A stretch of 25,555 nucleotides of DNA. Origin: a virus. The translations under genes and the position numbers were made by a program. Every line of letters starts with the position of its first letter. Position 1 is the stretch's first letter. The DNA is taken from positions 1-25,555 of IMG/VR virus record IMGVR_UViG_3300011113_000347, one strand, 5' to 3'. Under the pieces are notes generated by a model, which was not told where the DNA came from, did no database searches, and saw only the letters and a list, made by a program, of their open reading frames with translations. This document shows positions 7,813-15,525 of this stretch, in pieces.

Positions 7813-8978
7813 TGAAAAATATACTAATGTTCGCTTCTTGTGAACGTTCATTTAATGAGCAGAAGAATGTTTACAATTCCTTATCGAAAAAAGATTGTAA
7901 AGTTATTTTCATATACACCAATGAAATTGCAACACAATATCCAACAAACAATTCTATTGAAAACTTTTCAATGTCATGTAATTTTGAAACAGAAGAATCT
8001 GATTTCAAGTATTATTCACAATCACTCGGAACTCATCTACCATTCATACCGGACGTTGTTGTAATTAGTAGAGAAGCTTGGTCTCCTGAAACGTCAATCA
8101 TAGATGAATTCAAACACGCTGGTTCTATAATAACTTGTATAGAAAATAGTACATGGATCCCAAACACTTTGAAATGTAGATTAGAAATATTAAGTAGATT
8201 CAGATACCCAACGAATGCGATTGATGTTTTCTTTGAACATAGTAAATGGTCTCTTGATACTAAAAAATTATCTGGTTGGATAGACAATAAATCCGTAATT
8301 GTTGGTATACCAAAATTTGATAACGTGGTGTCTTCGGAGTCATCGACGGAAAAGTATATTATTGTTTACGGTAATATGGATAAGTTAATTCGTCCAAAGA
8401 TATTGAAAATAATGGATGAGATAAAAAATAATAACGAACTATCACAAAAGTATGTTCTTTGTTATAAACCACATCCAAAAGAGTTTGAAGTATTTAAAGA
8501 TGATTTTTCTTCTGATATTTTCAACTCAATTAATGTGATAAAGTCTCAACAGGAACTTGAAAAATATCTTCAAGAATCCGTTTGTAATATAGGAATTATA
8601 ACTTCCGTTATAATGTACCCACTCATTTATGGAAAGAAATTTTTATACATAGACGAAGAGGACAGTAATATCCTACATAACTTTGATTTCGAACAATATC
8701 GTGGACACGAATACGAATTCTGGAAGAGAATTATAAATGTAGATTCTTTTGAAATGTTCAAGACAAAGATTGGTGAATCTCGTGTTCAATCTTTTATCGA
8801 GAGATACAATTATATGATGGGCGATATAAAGAATAATCTAAAGCCATATCATATAGATTCGATATTAAACCATGACTCGACTAAAAATTATACACATATA
8901 CAAAAATACTTTGATGAATTCTGTGATGGTAATGCATCGGAAAGAATATCAAATCACATTTTAAATATGTTTGACTAA
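7812..8978 (+). CDS. Putative GT-B-like glycan transferase (CDP-glycerol / polysialyltransferase-like)
   Basis: 388 residues from the ATG at 7812, which overlaps the previous TGA by one base; a TTG three bases earlier is less likely. The C-terminal half contains YIIVYGNMDKL, then LCYKPHPKEFEVF near residue 220, then ITSVIMYPLIYGKKFLYIDE. The KPHP-plus-Thr-Ser pattern is seen in GT-B enzymes that use CDP or CMP donors, such as CDP-glycerol glycerophosphotransferases and bacterial sialyl- and polysialyltransferases, where HP and Ser/Thr motifs bind the cytidine phosphate. A cytidylyltransferase and two NeuB-type synthases nearby make a CMP-nonulosonate transferase attractive, but no firm family was recognised. 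It is the last gene before the promoter-like element at 8971. Confidence 0.55.
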   Translation: MKNILMFASCERSFNEQKNVYNSLSKKDCKVIFIYTNEIATQYPTNNSIENFSMSCNFETEESDFKYYSQSLGTHLPFIPDVVVISREAWSPETSIIDEFKHAGSIITCIENSTWIPNTLKCRLEILSRFRYPTNAIDVFFEHSKWSLDTKKLSGWIDNKSVIVGIPKFDNVVSSESSTEKYIIVYGNMDKLIRPKILKIMDEIKNNNELSQKYVLCYKPHPKEFEVFKDDFSSDIFNSINVIKSQQELEKYLQESVCNIGIITSVIMYPLIYGKKFLYIDEEDSNILHNFDFEQYRGHEYEFWKRIINVDSFEMFKTKIGESRVQSFIERYNYMMGDIKNNLKPYHIDSILNHDSTKNYTHIQKYFDEFCDGNASERISNHILNMFD

Positions 8979-8999
8979 TTCAAAATAATTTGGTATATT
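8971..8999 (+). promoter_or_regulatory. Promoter-like element before the nonulosonate cassette
   Basis: TTGACT at 8971-8976 and TATATT at 8994-8999 are 17 bases apart, with TTTGG before the downstream box. This is the best -35 match of the three elements with this layout. A start near 9006 would precede the ATG at 9022 by about 16 bases. The upstream box overlaps the last codons of the preceding gene. Confidence 0.65.
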
Positions 9000-9021
9000 A
9001 CACTATCAATAATTTACAGAA

Positions 9022-9858
9022 ATGAACAACATGAATAAAACGTATATCATTGCAGAGATTGGTATTAATCACAATGGTGATATGAATATCGCAAAAAAGT
9101 TAATAGATATTGCCGCTGTTGCGGGTTGTGATGCTGTCAAATTCCAGAAAAGAAATCCAGATGTGTGTGTCCCAGAACATCAAAAGAATGTTATGAGAGA
9201 TACACCGTGGGGACAAATGACGTATCTTGAATACAAGCATATGGTAGAATTTGGCAAAGAACAATACGATGAAATAGATGCCTATTGTAAAGAAAAAGAA
9301 ATTGCTTGGTCTGCATCCCCTTGGGATTTGGATTCACTTGATTTTCTAAATGGATATGATATACCGTTTATTAAGATACCATCTGCAATGTTAACTAACG
9401 ATGAGTTATTAAAAGAATCAGTAAAGACTGGTAAGAAGATTATTCTTTCGGTTGGAATGTCAACGGAAGAAGAAATAAATCATGCCGTCGGTATATTGAA
9501 AGGCGCAAAAGAATTTGCTTTACTTCATTGCAATTCCACATATCCTGCACCAATCGAAGAACTTAACTTGTCTGCTATAAAAACATTAAAACAAAAGTAC
9601 AAGTGTGAGGTTGGTTATTCTGGACATGAATTTAGATTAGGGACATCTGTTGCTTCTATCTATCTTGGTGCATCAATAATCGAACGTCATATTACTCTTG
9701 ATCGGACAATGTGGGGAACTGACCATATGTCATCAGTAGAACCACAAGGTCTAATTAAGTTAGTTAAAGGTATACGTGAATTGGAACAAGCTTATGGTGA
9801 TGGGGTGATTCGTATAACAGATTCACAGGTTCCAGTAAGAAATAAGCTAAGAGGTTAA
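9022..9858 (+). CDS. neuB: NeuB-family nonulosonic acid synthase, without SAF domain
   Basis: 278 residues. The NeuB barrel is clear: IAEIGINHNGDMNIAKKLID, then AGCDAVKFQKRNPDV, then SASPWDLDSLDFL, LLHCNSTYPAP, VGYSGHE, and IIERHITLDRTMWGTDH near the C-terminus. These enzymes condense phosphoenolpyruvate with an N-acylated hexose (ManNAc or a 2,4-diamino-6-deoxy hexose) to a nine-carbon nonulosonic acid. The protein ends at VRNKLRG, right after the barrel, so the C-terminal SAF (antifreeze-like) domain of full-length (about 340-residue) enzymes is absent. That domain caps the partner's active site in characterised NeuB dimers, so activity may depend on a partner. A second NeuB-family gene at 11808 does have a SAF domain. 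It opens the cassette and lies four bases before the dehydratase gene. Confidence 0.88.
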   Translation: MNNMNKTYIIAEIGINHNGDMNIAKKLIDIAAVAGCDAVKFQKRNPDVCVPEHQKNVMRDTPWGQMTYLEYKHMVEFGKEQYDEIDAYCKEKEIAWSASPWDLDSLDFLNGYDIPFIKIPSAMLTNDELLKESVKTGKKIILSVGMSTEEEINHAVGILKGAKEFALLHCNSTYPAPIEELNLSAIKTLKQKYKCEVGYSGHEFRLGTSVASIYLGASIIERHITLDRTMWGTDHMSSVEPQGLIKLVKGIRELEQAYGDGVIRITDSQVPVRNKLRG

Positions 9859-9861
9859 TAC

Positions 9862-10851
9862 ATGGAAAACTTTTTTCAAAACAAAACAATCCTTATTACT
9901 GGCGGAACTGGTTCTCTTGGAAAAGAATTAGTAAAGAGATTGAAGAAGTACCAGTGTAATATCATAGTTTATTCAAGAGACGAGGGCAAGCAAGCTCTTT
10001 CTTTTAGTGGTGATTCAAGAGTATTCACAATCATCGGAGACATTCGAGATTATGATAAACTTCTTGTTTCGTTTAAGAAACATAAACCAGATTATGTAAT
10101 TCACACAGCGGCTCTAAAACGAATCGATGATATGGAATTCCACCCAGATGAATGTGTCAAGACAAATATATTGGGTTCTGAAAATGTTGCCCGTGCTGCA
10201 TTGGAAAGTGGTGTTAAGAAATGTATTCTGATCTCAACTGATAAAGCTTGTCAACCAGTAAATGTATATGGGTCAAGTAAGTTTATTGCGGAAAGAATAT
10301 TCACCAACTACGATTATAATTCGTCCGAAACAATATTCTCTTCTGTTAGATATGGAAATGTAATTGCAAGTAGAGGTTCTTTCATTCCACTCTGGATGGA
10401 AATGATTAATGATAACAAAAGAATACGAGTGACAGATACTGAAATGACTCGATTTTTATTTACACTCGATGATGCAGTCGATACTGTTTTAAATGCACTT
10501 TATCATTCAGTCGGTGGCGAAGTATTTGTTCCGAAGATAAATTCATATACTATATTGGATGTTGTCAATGCCCTTTCAAAGATTACAAACAAAGAAGTAC
10601 AATATGATGTAGTTGGTATTAGACCTGGTGAAAAACTTCATGAAGATATGTTAGCTATTACAGAATTGCCGTTTACTTATAAAGTGCCAGATATAAATCT
10701 TTTACAGATTCGACCTCAATATACAAACAAGACACACCAAACTTGGAATAAGTACGATGGTAGAGAATTTAATTCCTCATTGTATCTGACCAATGATGTT
10801 GAATCTTTGGTTCAACTTATCACCAGAGGCATTTTAGATGAAACTGTTTAA
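9862..10851 (+). CDS. UDP-sugar 4,6-dehydratase (FlaA1/PseB/CapD-like SDR)
   Basis: 329 residues. An extended short-chain dehydrogenase fold with the NAD(P) motif ITGGTGSLG at residues 12-20, IGDIRDYD near 54, then HTAALKRIDDME near 85 and ISTDKACQPVNVYGSSK ending in Tyr136-x3-Lys140. The TDKA and LKRI segments are typical of UDP-GlcNAc 4,6-dehydratases (inverting 5-epimerase type PseB/FlaA1, or capsule CapD-like), which make UDP-4-keto-6-deoxy sugars. The family's motif often has Met at the Tyr position in PseB, so the Tyr here leans slightly to the CapD side. PGEKLHEDML near residue 255 is also characteristic. The following aminotransferase overlaps it by 14 bases, the same gene order as pseB-pseC. 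Confidence 0.87.
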   Translation: MENFFQNKTILITGGTGSLGKELVKRLKKYQCNIIVYSRDEGKQALSFSGDSRVFTIIGDIRDYDKLLVSFKKHKPDYVIHTAALKRIDDMEFHPDECVKTNILGSENVARAALESGVKKCILISTDKACQPVNVYGSSKFIAERIFTNYDYNSSETIFSSVRYGNVIASRGSFIPLWMEMINDNKRIRVTDTEMTRFLFTLDDAVDTVLNALYHSVGGEVFVPKINSYTILDVVNALSKITNKEVQYDVVGIRPGEKLHEDMLAITELPFTYKVPDINLLQIRPQYTNKTHQTWNKYDGREFNSSLYLTNDVESLVQLITRGILDETV

Positions 10852-11845
10852 CACAGAAATCTTAAAAGAAGACGCGGAATTTGTTTCAGAAGTTCTTCAA
10901 AACGGTAATATCGGTTACGGACCACTCGTTGAAGAATTTCAAAACAAGTTCGTACCTTTCAGTAAAAAGAAGTATAATGTGGCAACAAATTCTGCGTCTG
11001 CCTCTGCATTTATGATATTTGCATATCTAAAAGAAAAGTATGGTACTTGCGATGTTTACACAACATCAATCGGTTTTATATCGCCAGCTTGGGCGGCACG
11101 TCATCTTGGACACAATGTTATTTTTGTAGATGTTGATGATAATTTGTTGTTTGATGTAAATCATTATCGTCAAATAAGAAAAGATAATGGTAGGAAAATA
11201 ATCTTAATGCCAATTTTATATGGTGGAGTCTCGGATATACATGGGTTTGATTCTATTAAAGAAGATGGATTTGACGAAATAATCCTTGTGGATTCTGCTC
11301 ACTGTGTAACTCCAACTATAAATTCCGATTTTATTTTCTTTTCATTCCATCCATTCAAACCGATTGCAGCATCTGATGGTGGTATGATTTCAACAGACGA
11401 TGAAGAATCTTATCACTACTTCAACTTGTATAGAAACTTTGGTAGAAAACAAATAGAAAATACCTACGATATAATTTCTGACGGATTCAAGTTTTACATG
11501 AATAATTTAAATGCCGCAATTGCACTGACACAATTAAACAGGTATGGGGAAAAATTAAAAGTACGGAAAGAATGTAATGAGTTAGTTAAAGGATTAAATC
11601 TAAATGGCAGATTGCTTCCACACGATTTACATTCGTCATACTACTTTGCAACGTTAATATGTGATACGAACTCCGTTGAACAATTGTACACAGAGTTTCC
11701 AACTTCAAAACATTATCCAATGATACATAAAACTTCATTGTTTAATGATAATTGTATTTTACCGAACACAGAACATTTACATAAACTAATTTTGAATTTA
11801 CCATTATATGAAAAAGACATTTATCATAGCAGAAGCCGGAGCTAA
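10838..11845 (+). CDS. DegT/DnrJ/EryC1 sugar aminotransferase (PseC-like)
   Basis: 335 residues. PLP-dependent sugar aminotransferase of the DegT family: NGNIGYGPLVEEFQNKF at the N-terminus, ATNSASASAFMI for phosphate binding, IILVDSAHCV around residue 148 with the PLP-ring Asp, and SFHPFKPIAASDGGMIST in which Lys174 is the expected Schiff-base lysine. It would transfer an amino group from glutamate to the 4-keto group made by the preceding dehydratase. It is a little shorter than typical members (about 370-390 residues), with a reduced C-terminal domain that ends in the IHKTSLF and LNLPLYEKD segments. The 5' end overlaps the dehydratase by 14 bases and the 3' end overlaps the second NeuB gene by 38 bases. 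Confidence 0.87.
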   Translation: MKLFNTEILKEDAEFVSEVLQNGNIGYGPLVEEFQNKFVPFSKKKYNVATNSASASAFMIFAYLKEKYGTCDVYTTSIGFISPAWAARHLGHNVIFVDVDDNLLFDVNHYRQIRKDNGRKIILMPILYGGVSDIHGFDSIKEDGFDEIILVDSAHCVTPTINSDFIFFSFHPFKPIAASDGGMISTDDEESYHYFNLYRNFGRKQIENTYDIISDGFKFYMNNLNAAIALTQLNRYGEKLKVRKECNELVKGLNLNGRLLPHDLHSSYYFATLICDTNSVEQLYTEFPTSKHYPMIHKTSLFNDNCILPNTEHLHKLILNLPLYEKDIYHSRSRS

Positions 11846-12788
11846 TCACAACCGTAGTTTTGACCAAGCTATTTCACTTATAGATGTGGCAAAAGAATCG
11901 GGTGCCGATGCCGTAAAGTTCCAAACATATTCTTCAGAAACACTTTACAGTAAAAATACACCAGATTTTGCAAATTATACGAACTTACCAAAACTGATAA
12001 AAGATATAGAACTTCCAAGAGAATGGCAACCAGATTTAAAAAAATACTGTGATGAGAACAATATTGAATTTATGTCCACTCCATTTGATGAAAAGGCAGT
12101 TGATGAACTTGTTAGTATTGGTGTGAAGAGATTGAAAATTGCTGGTTTTGAATCAACAGATCCCAGATTTGTAAATATGGTTTGTTCTGCAAAACTTCCA
12201 ATAATTGTTTCAATAGGAATTGGGGCGAACATTAAATTGATTGATAGTATTTTAGATATTGCAAATAAACATGGAGTAGATGATGTAACATTTTTACATT
12301 GTAATAATGCATATCCAACTCCACCTTCTGATGTGAATATGAATACAATTCAAGAGATGTCAATAGATAAACGATATAAGACTGGATTTTCAGACCATAC
12401 TATTTCTCCATTCACATCTGCACTAGCTGTTGCTGCGGGAGCAACAGTTATAGAAAAGCATTTTACATTAAGTAAATTTTTGAAAGGACCAGATCACCCA
12501 TTTGCAGTCGAACCTCATGAATTAAAAATTATGATTGAACACATTAGGTACACCGAAAAATGCATGGGAACAAAAGAATCTAATTTTACAGAATCAGAAA
12601 ATGATTTTAAAAAGGCCATGCGGTCTGTTGTGGTATCTAATCCAATAAAAGCAGGTGAAGAATTTTCCACCTATAATATCACAACAAAGAGACCGTTCTT
12701 GGAAGGAAATATTCCAGCAAATAAGTTTTATGATGTAATTGGAAAAATATCGGACAGAGATTATCAGGAGGATGATTTTGTCTTATGA
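11808..12788 (+). CDS. neuB: NeuB/PseI/LegI-family nonulosonic acid synthase with SAF domain
   Basis: 326 residues. Barrel motifs IIAEAGANHNRSFDQAISLI, SGADAVKFQTYSSETL, FMSTPFDEKAVDEL, FLHCNNAYPTPP, TGFSDHT and VIEKHFTLSKFLKGPDHPFA are all present. A C-terminal SAF-like part follows from about residue 268, including RSVVVSNPIKAGEEF and the ending SDRDYQEDDFVL. It condenses phosphoenolpyruvate with a hexose precursor. The FQTYSSETL and LPREWQPDLKKYC segments are closer to the PseI/LegI/SpsE style than to the first NeuB copy (FQKRNPDV). The two copies are therefore not a recent duplication. Which nonulosonate is made cannot be read from sequence. The start lies inside the aminotransferase gene and the end shares four bases with the next gene. 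Confidence 0.9.
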   Translation: MKKTFIIAEAGANHNRSFDQAISLIDVAKESGADAVKFQTYSSETLYSKNTPDFANYTNLPKLIKDIELPREWQPDLKKYCDENNIEFMSTPFDEKAVDELVSIGVKRLKIAGFESTDPRFVNMVCSAKLPIIVSIGIGANIKLIDSILDIANKHGVDDVTFLHCNNAYPTPPSDVNMNTIQEMSIDKRYKTGFSDHTISPFTSALAVAAGATVIEKHFTLSKFLKGPDHPFAVEPHELKIMIEHIRYTEKCMGTKESNFTESENDFKKAMRSVVVSNPIKAGEEFSTYNITTKRPFLEGNIPANKFYDVIGKISDRDYQEDDFVL

Positions 12789-13444
12789 TTGTTTTGATTT
12801 CTAAAAACAATGAATGGTCTCGCGAAGCATCAAATTTAGTTTCGAGAAAATTAGATGATGTTATATTTCTCAATAAATTTAGTATAGATGATTTAAGAAG
12901 AATACAACCAGATTGGATATTCTTTTTTCATTGGTCGGAAATAGTCCCAGAATCTATATTCAATGAATTTAGATGTGTTGTGATTCATACTGGAAATTTA
13001 CCGGATGATCGTGGTGGTAGTCCAATACAAAATCAAATATTAAAAGGGACTGTATCTACACGAGTTAATTTAATAGAGATGAAATCGGAAGTGGATTCTG
13101 GTGGAATTTATACAAATAAACAAATAACATTACAAGGTAGTTTGAGAGATATTTGGTTTACGATTGCTGGGGTTGCATCCGACTTAATAATTGAGTGCGT
13201 ACAAAAAAAATTATCACCAATACCACAATCGGGAAATTCTAACTCATATAAAAGACGAAAAAATAATGAATTAATTTTTGAAGATTCAAAAGATATTTCG
13301 TATATTTACGATCAAATAAGAATGTTAGATGCGGAAGATTACCCAAATCCATATATACAAATCGGAAGATATGTTTTAGAGTTTAGTAGGGCAAAAATAA
13401 TTAACGGAGAAATTATATCGGATGTTAAAATCATCAAAAAATAA
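12785..13444 (+). CDS. Formyltransferase-family protein (variant active site)
   Basis: 219 residues. The core resembles the methionyl-tRNA / sugar N-formyltransferase fold: VVIHTGNLPDDRGGSPIQN near residues 65-83 and EVDSGGIYTNKQITL near 102-116. The catalytic His68 and Asp104 are there, but the Asn of the usual Asn-x-His motif is replaced by Val66. I recall a subfamily with an RGGSPxQN signature and no Asn, often next to nonulosonate genes, so this is probably a feature of that group and not decay. The family transfers formyl from 10-formyltetrahydrofolate to an amino sugar. AGGAGG at 12766-12771 lies 13 bases before the ATG. The 3' end overlaps the deacetylase gene by 23 bases. Confidence 0.7.
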   Translation: MIVLISKNNEWSREASNLVSRKLDDVIFLNKFSIDDLRRIQPDWIFFFHWSEIVPESIFNEFRCVVIHTGNLPDDRGGSPIQNQILKGTVSTRVNLIEMKSEVDSGGIYTNKQITLQGSLRDIWFTIAGVASDLIIECVQKKLSPIPQSGNSNSYKRRKNNELIFEDSKDISYIYDQIRMLDAEDYPNPYIQIGRYVLEFSRAKIINGEIISDVKIIKK

Positions 13445-14084
13445 AATACTGGTATTAGCGGCTCATCCCGATGATGAAACTTTAGGATGTGGGGCAACTA
13501 TATCGAAATTATCGCGTGAAGGTAATGATATACATTTAATTACTTTTACGGATGGCGTCGGCAGTCGATTAGATGGGAGTCCAAATAGAAATTCTAAATT
13601 AGAAAAAGTTTCCGAAATACTAGGTATAAAAAAAATTAATTATGGAAACTTTCCAGATAATAAAATGGATTCTGTCTCTGTTTTAGATATTGCTAAATTT
13701 ATAGAATCGAATGTAGATTATGAACCGGATGTAATTTTTACTCACTTCATTGGTGATTTGAATATTGATCACGTTATCGTTACAAAGGCGGCATTAATTG
13801 CATTTAGACCACAATATGGTAATAAGATAAAAATTTACTCTTACTATGTGCCGTCTTCTACTGATTATAATCCAACTATAATTTATGACGGAAATACTTA
13901 CGTTGATATTTCACAGAGAGATGTAGATAACAAAATTGCTGCCCTAAAAATATACGATGAGGAAATGAGAACATATCCACATTCTAGAAGTTATGAGAAT
14001 ATAGAAAATCTTATGAAAGTATGGGGCTCTGAAGTTGGTGTAGTCTACTCTGAAAAATTCAAAATGATAAGGGAAATTATTTAA
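13422..14084 (+). CDS. PIG-L/LmbE family de-N-acetylase
   Basis: 220 residues. The metal motif AHPDDE is at residues 14-19 and the second motif, DLNIDH, at residues 112-117. Asp17 would be the base and His15, Asp18 and His117 would bind zinc, by comparison with MshB and PIG-L. These enzymes remove the acetyl group from N-acetyl sugars (GlcNAc-PI, GlcNAc-Ins, chitobiose, teicoplanin). No membrane segment is seen. It sits between two formyltransferase-family genes, which suggests a deacetylate-then-formylate step on an N-acetylated sugar; this is inference. A 24-base gap with an ATTTAT-type motif follows it. Confidence 0.87.
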   Translation: MLKSSKNKILVLAAHPDDETLGCGATISKLSREGNDIHLITFTDGVGSRLDGSPNRNSKLEKVSEILGIKKINYGNFPDNKMDSVSVLDIAKFIESNVDYEPDVIFTHFIGDLNIDHVIVTKAALIAFRPQYGNKIKIYSYYVPSSTDYNPTIIYDGNTYVDISQRDVDNKIAALKIYDEEMRTYPHSRSYENIENLMKVWGSEVGVVYSEKFKMIREII

Positions 14085-14086
14085 AT

Positions 14087-14094
14087 GTATTTAT
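14087..14094. promoter_or_regulatory. GTATTTAT motif (function unknown)
   Basis: A near copy of the ATATTTAT octamer found in four other gaps. It lies 15 bases before the ATG at 14109. No convincing -35 box is seen, because the upstream sequence is the end of the deacetylase gene. Confidence 0.2.
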
Positions 14095-14108
14095 TATACG
14101 GGGTTTAA

Positions 14109-14858
14109 ATGCGAATACTTTTTTTGGGTTATGATAAAACAAAAACACGACTGATTGAATTTTTAGAATCAAAAGGTCATGATGTATCGAACACATCGGA
14201 AAAAATTACTCCAACTGATGTCATGGGATTTGATTGGGTGGTGAGTTTCGGTTATTGTCATATAGTGTCAAAAGAAGTTATAGATACAACAAATGATAGA
14301 ATAATAAATTTACATATATCATATTTACCATACAATCGTGGAAAGCATCCATTATTCTGGGCTTTCCATGATAATACACCCGTCGGTGTGACAATACATA
14401 AGATAGATGAAGGATTAGATACGGGAGACATATATGTACAAAAGATGGTTGACATAGATCCTTTTACGGAAACTTTTAAAAGCGGTTATGATAAAGTAAT
14501 ACATGAGATAGAAAATCTATTCATGTCATATTGTGATGAAATACTTTCATCTAGTTTAGTACCATTCAAACAAATCGGAAACGGTACATATCATAGAGCT
14601 GCGGATTTACCTTTAATAAAATCATGGGACACTAACATATCGAGGTTTTTTGAAATGAATAAAAGAAGTGATTACGAAATTATCGATGATATCGAACGTA
14701 TAAGAGCTCGCAATAATGTAAATTGGATGGATGCCGTTAGACTTGCATTTGAAATTGCACCCGATAGAGCTAGAACAATATTCAAGGATATAAAAGAATG
14801 TGATGCTCGTATCAATGAATTGTTAAACGAACTTGCTGATAACGATGAAAAGAATTGA
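14109..14858 (+). CDS. Sugar N-formyltransferase-like protein
   Basis: 249 residues. The formyltransferase core is complete: MRILFLGYDKTK at the N-terminus, INLHISYLPYNRGKHPLFW near residues 66-84 with Asn67 and His69, and DEGLDTGDIYVQKMV near 100-114 with Asp104. These are the Asn-His-Asp residues of 10-formyltetrahydrofolate-dependent enzymes. The C-terminal part (residues 165-249) differs from methionyl-tRNA formyltransferase and is helical and acidic, so a sugar substrate is more likely than tRNA. The context, next to a de-N-acetylase and nonulosonate genes, supports an N-formylated sugar product. It overlaps the cytidylyltransferase gene by 14 bases. Confidence 0.8.
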   Translation: MRILFLGYDKTKTRLIEFLESKGHDVSNTSEKITPTDVMGFDWVVSFGYCHIVSKEVIDTTNDRIINLHISYLPYNRGKHPLFWAFHDNTPVGVTIHKIDEGLDTGDIYVQKMVDIDPFTETFKSGYDKVIHEIENLFMSYCDEILSSSLVPFKQIGNGTYHRAADLPLIKSWDTNISRFFEMNKRSDYEIIDDIERIRARNNVNWMDAVRLAFEIAPDRARTIFKDIKECDARINELLNELADNDEKN

Positions 14859-15525
14859 AGACATTTGTATATTAGTACAGGCTCGACTTGGCTCACAAAG
14901 AGTGCCTGGAAAAATGATAAGACCATTTGCAGGAACAACATTAGTTGATGTCCTTTTTGAGAAATTAAATAAATCAACTGTTATTCCAAAGTCAAATATT
15001 TATTTTTCAGCGTATGAAGATGAGTTAAAACAAATTGCATCTAATCACAGTATAAATATTTTCCACCGTTCAGAGAAGTCTGCAAAATCAGAGGGACAAC
15101 CGATGACCGAAATATATGAGTGGTGGGATAAACTACCATTCAAGTATGTTATTTTAGTTAGCGCGTGTAATCCTTTGTTGAAGATAGAGACAATAGACAA
15201 TTTTATAAAAAAATTTATTGAGTCAGATAAAGAAGGTGGTTTTGCAGTCTTTGAAAAGAAAACATATTATTGGAATTCTGATGGAATTCCAATTACAGAT
15301 TGGAAGGGTTCTACAATAATGAATACAAAATTTGTTGACCCAATTTATGAAGCCGCTCATTGTTTGTATGCAAGTCGTTTAGATATAATTGGCGATGGAC
15401 ATTGGATGGATAAAAACTATCCACCACAGCCGGAACTATTTGTAATGGAAGAACTTGATGCGTTTGATATAGATTATGAATGGCAGTTTAATGTTGCACA
15501 ATCTTTGTATGAAAAGTTATGTTAA
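14845..15525 (+). CDS. SpsF-type cytidylyltransferase (CMP-sugar synthetase-like)
   Basis: 226 residues from the ATG at 14845; a TTG at 14833 is an alternative start. The N-terminal motif ILVQARLGSQRVPGKM at residues 9-24 is the nucleotide-binding signature of the SpsF/NeuA cytidylyltransferase group, followed by a LVSACNPLL segment near residue 108 in the usual LQ.TSPL-type position. The family activates nonulosonic or Kdo-type acids as CMP sugars; SpsF-type members are less well characterised than NeuA. As the only nucleotidyltransferase here it is the natural activator for the NeuB product. It overlaps both neighbours slightly. Confidence 0.8.
   Translation: MKRIEDICILVQARLGSQRVPGKMIRPFAGTTLVDVLFEKLNKSTVIPKSNIYFSAYEDELKQIASNHSINIFHRSEKSAKSEGQPMTEIYEWWDKLPFKYVILVSACNPLLKIETIDNFIKKFIESDKEGGFAVFEKKTYYWNSDGIPITDWKGSTIMNTKFVDPIYEAAHCLYASRLDIIGDGHWMDKNYPPQPELFVMEELDAFDIDYEWQFNVAQSLYEKLC

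Noticed and set aside
12785-13444. Formyltransferase as a decayed pseudogene because Asn is missing
   Set aside because: The frame is intact, His and Asp remain, and the altered motif appears to be shared by a subfamily.
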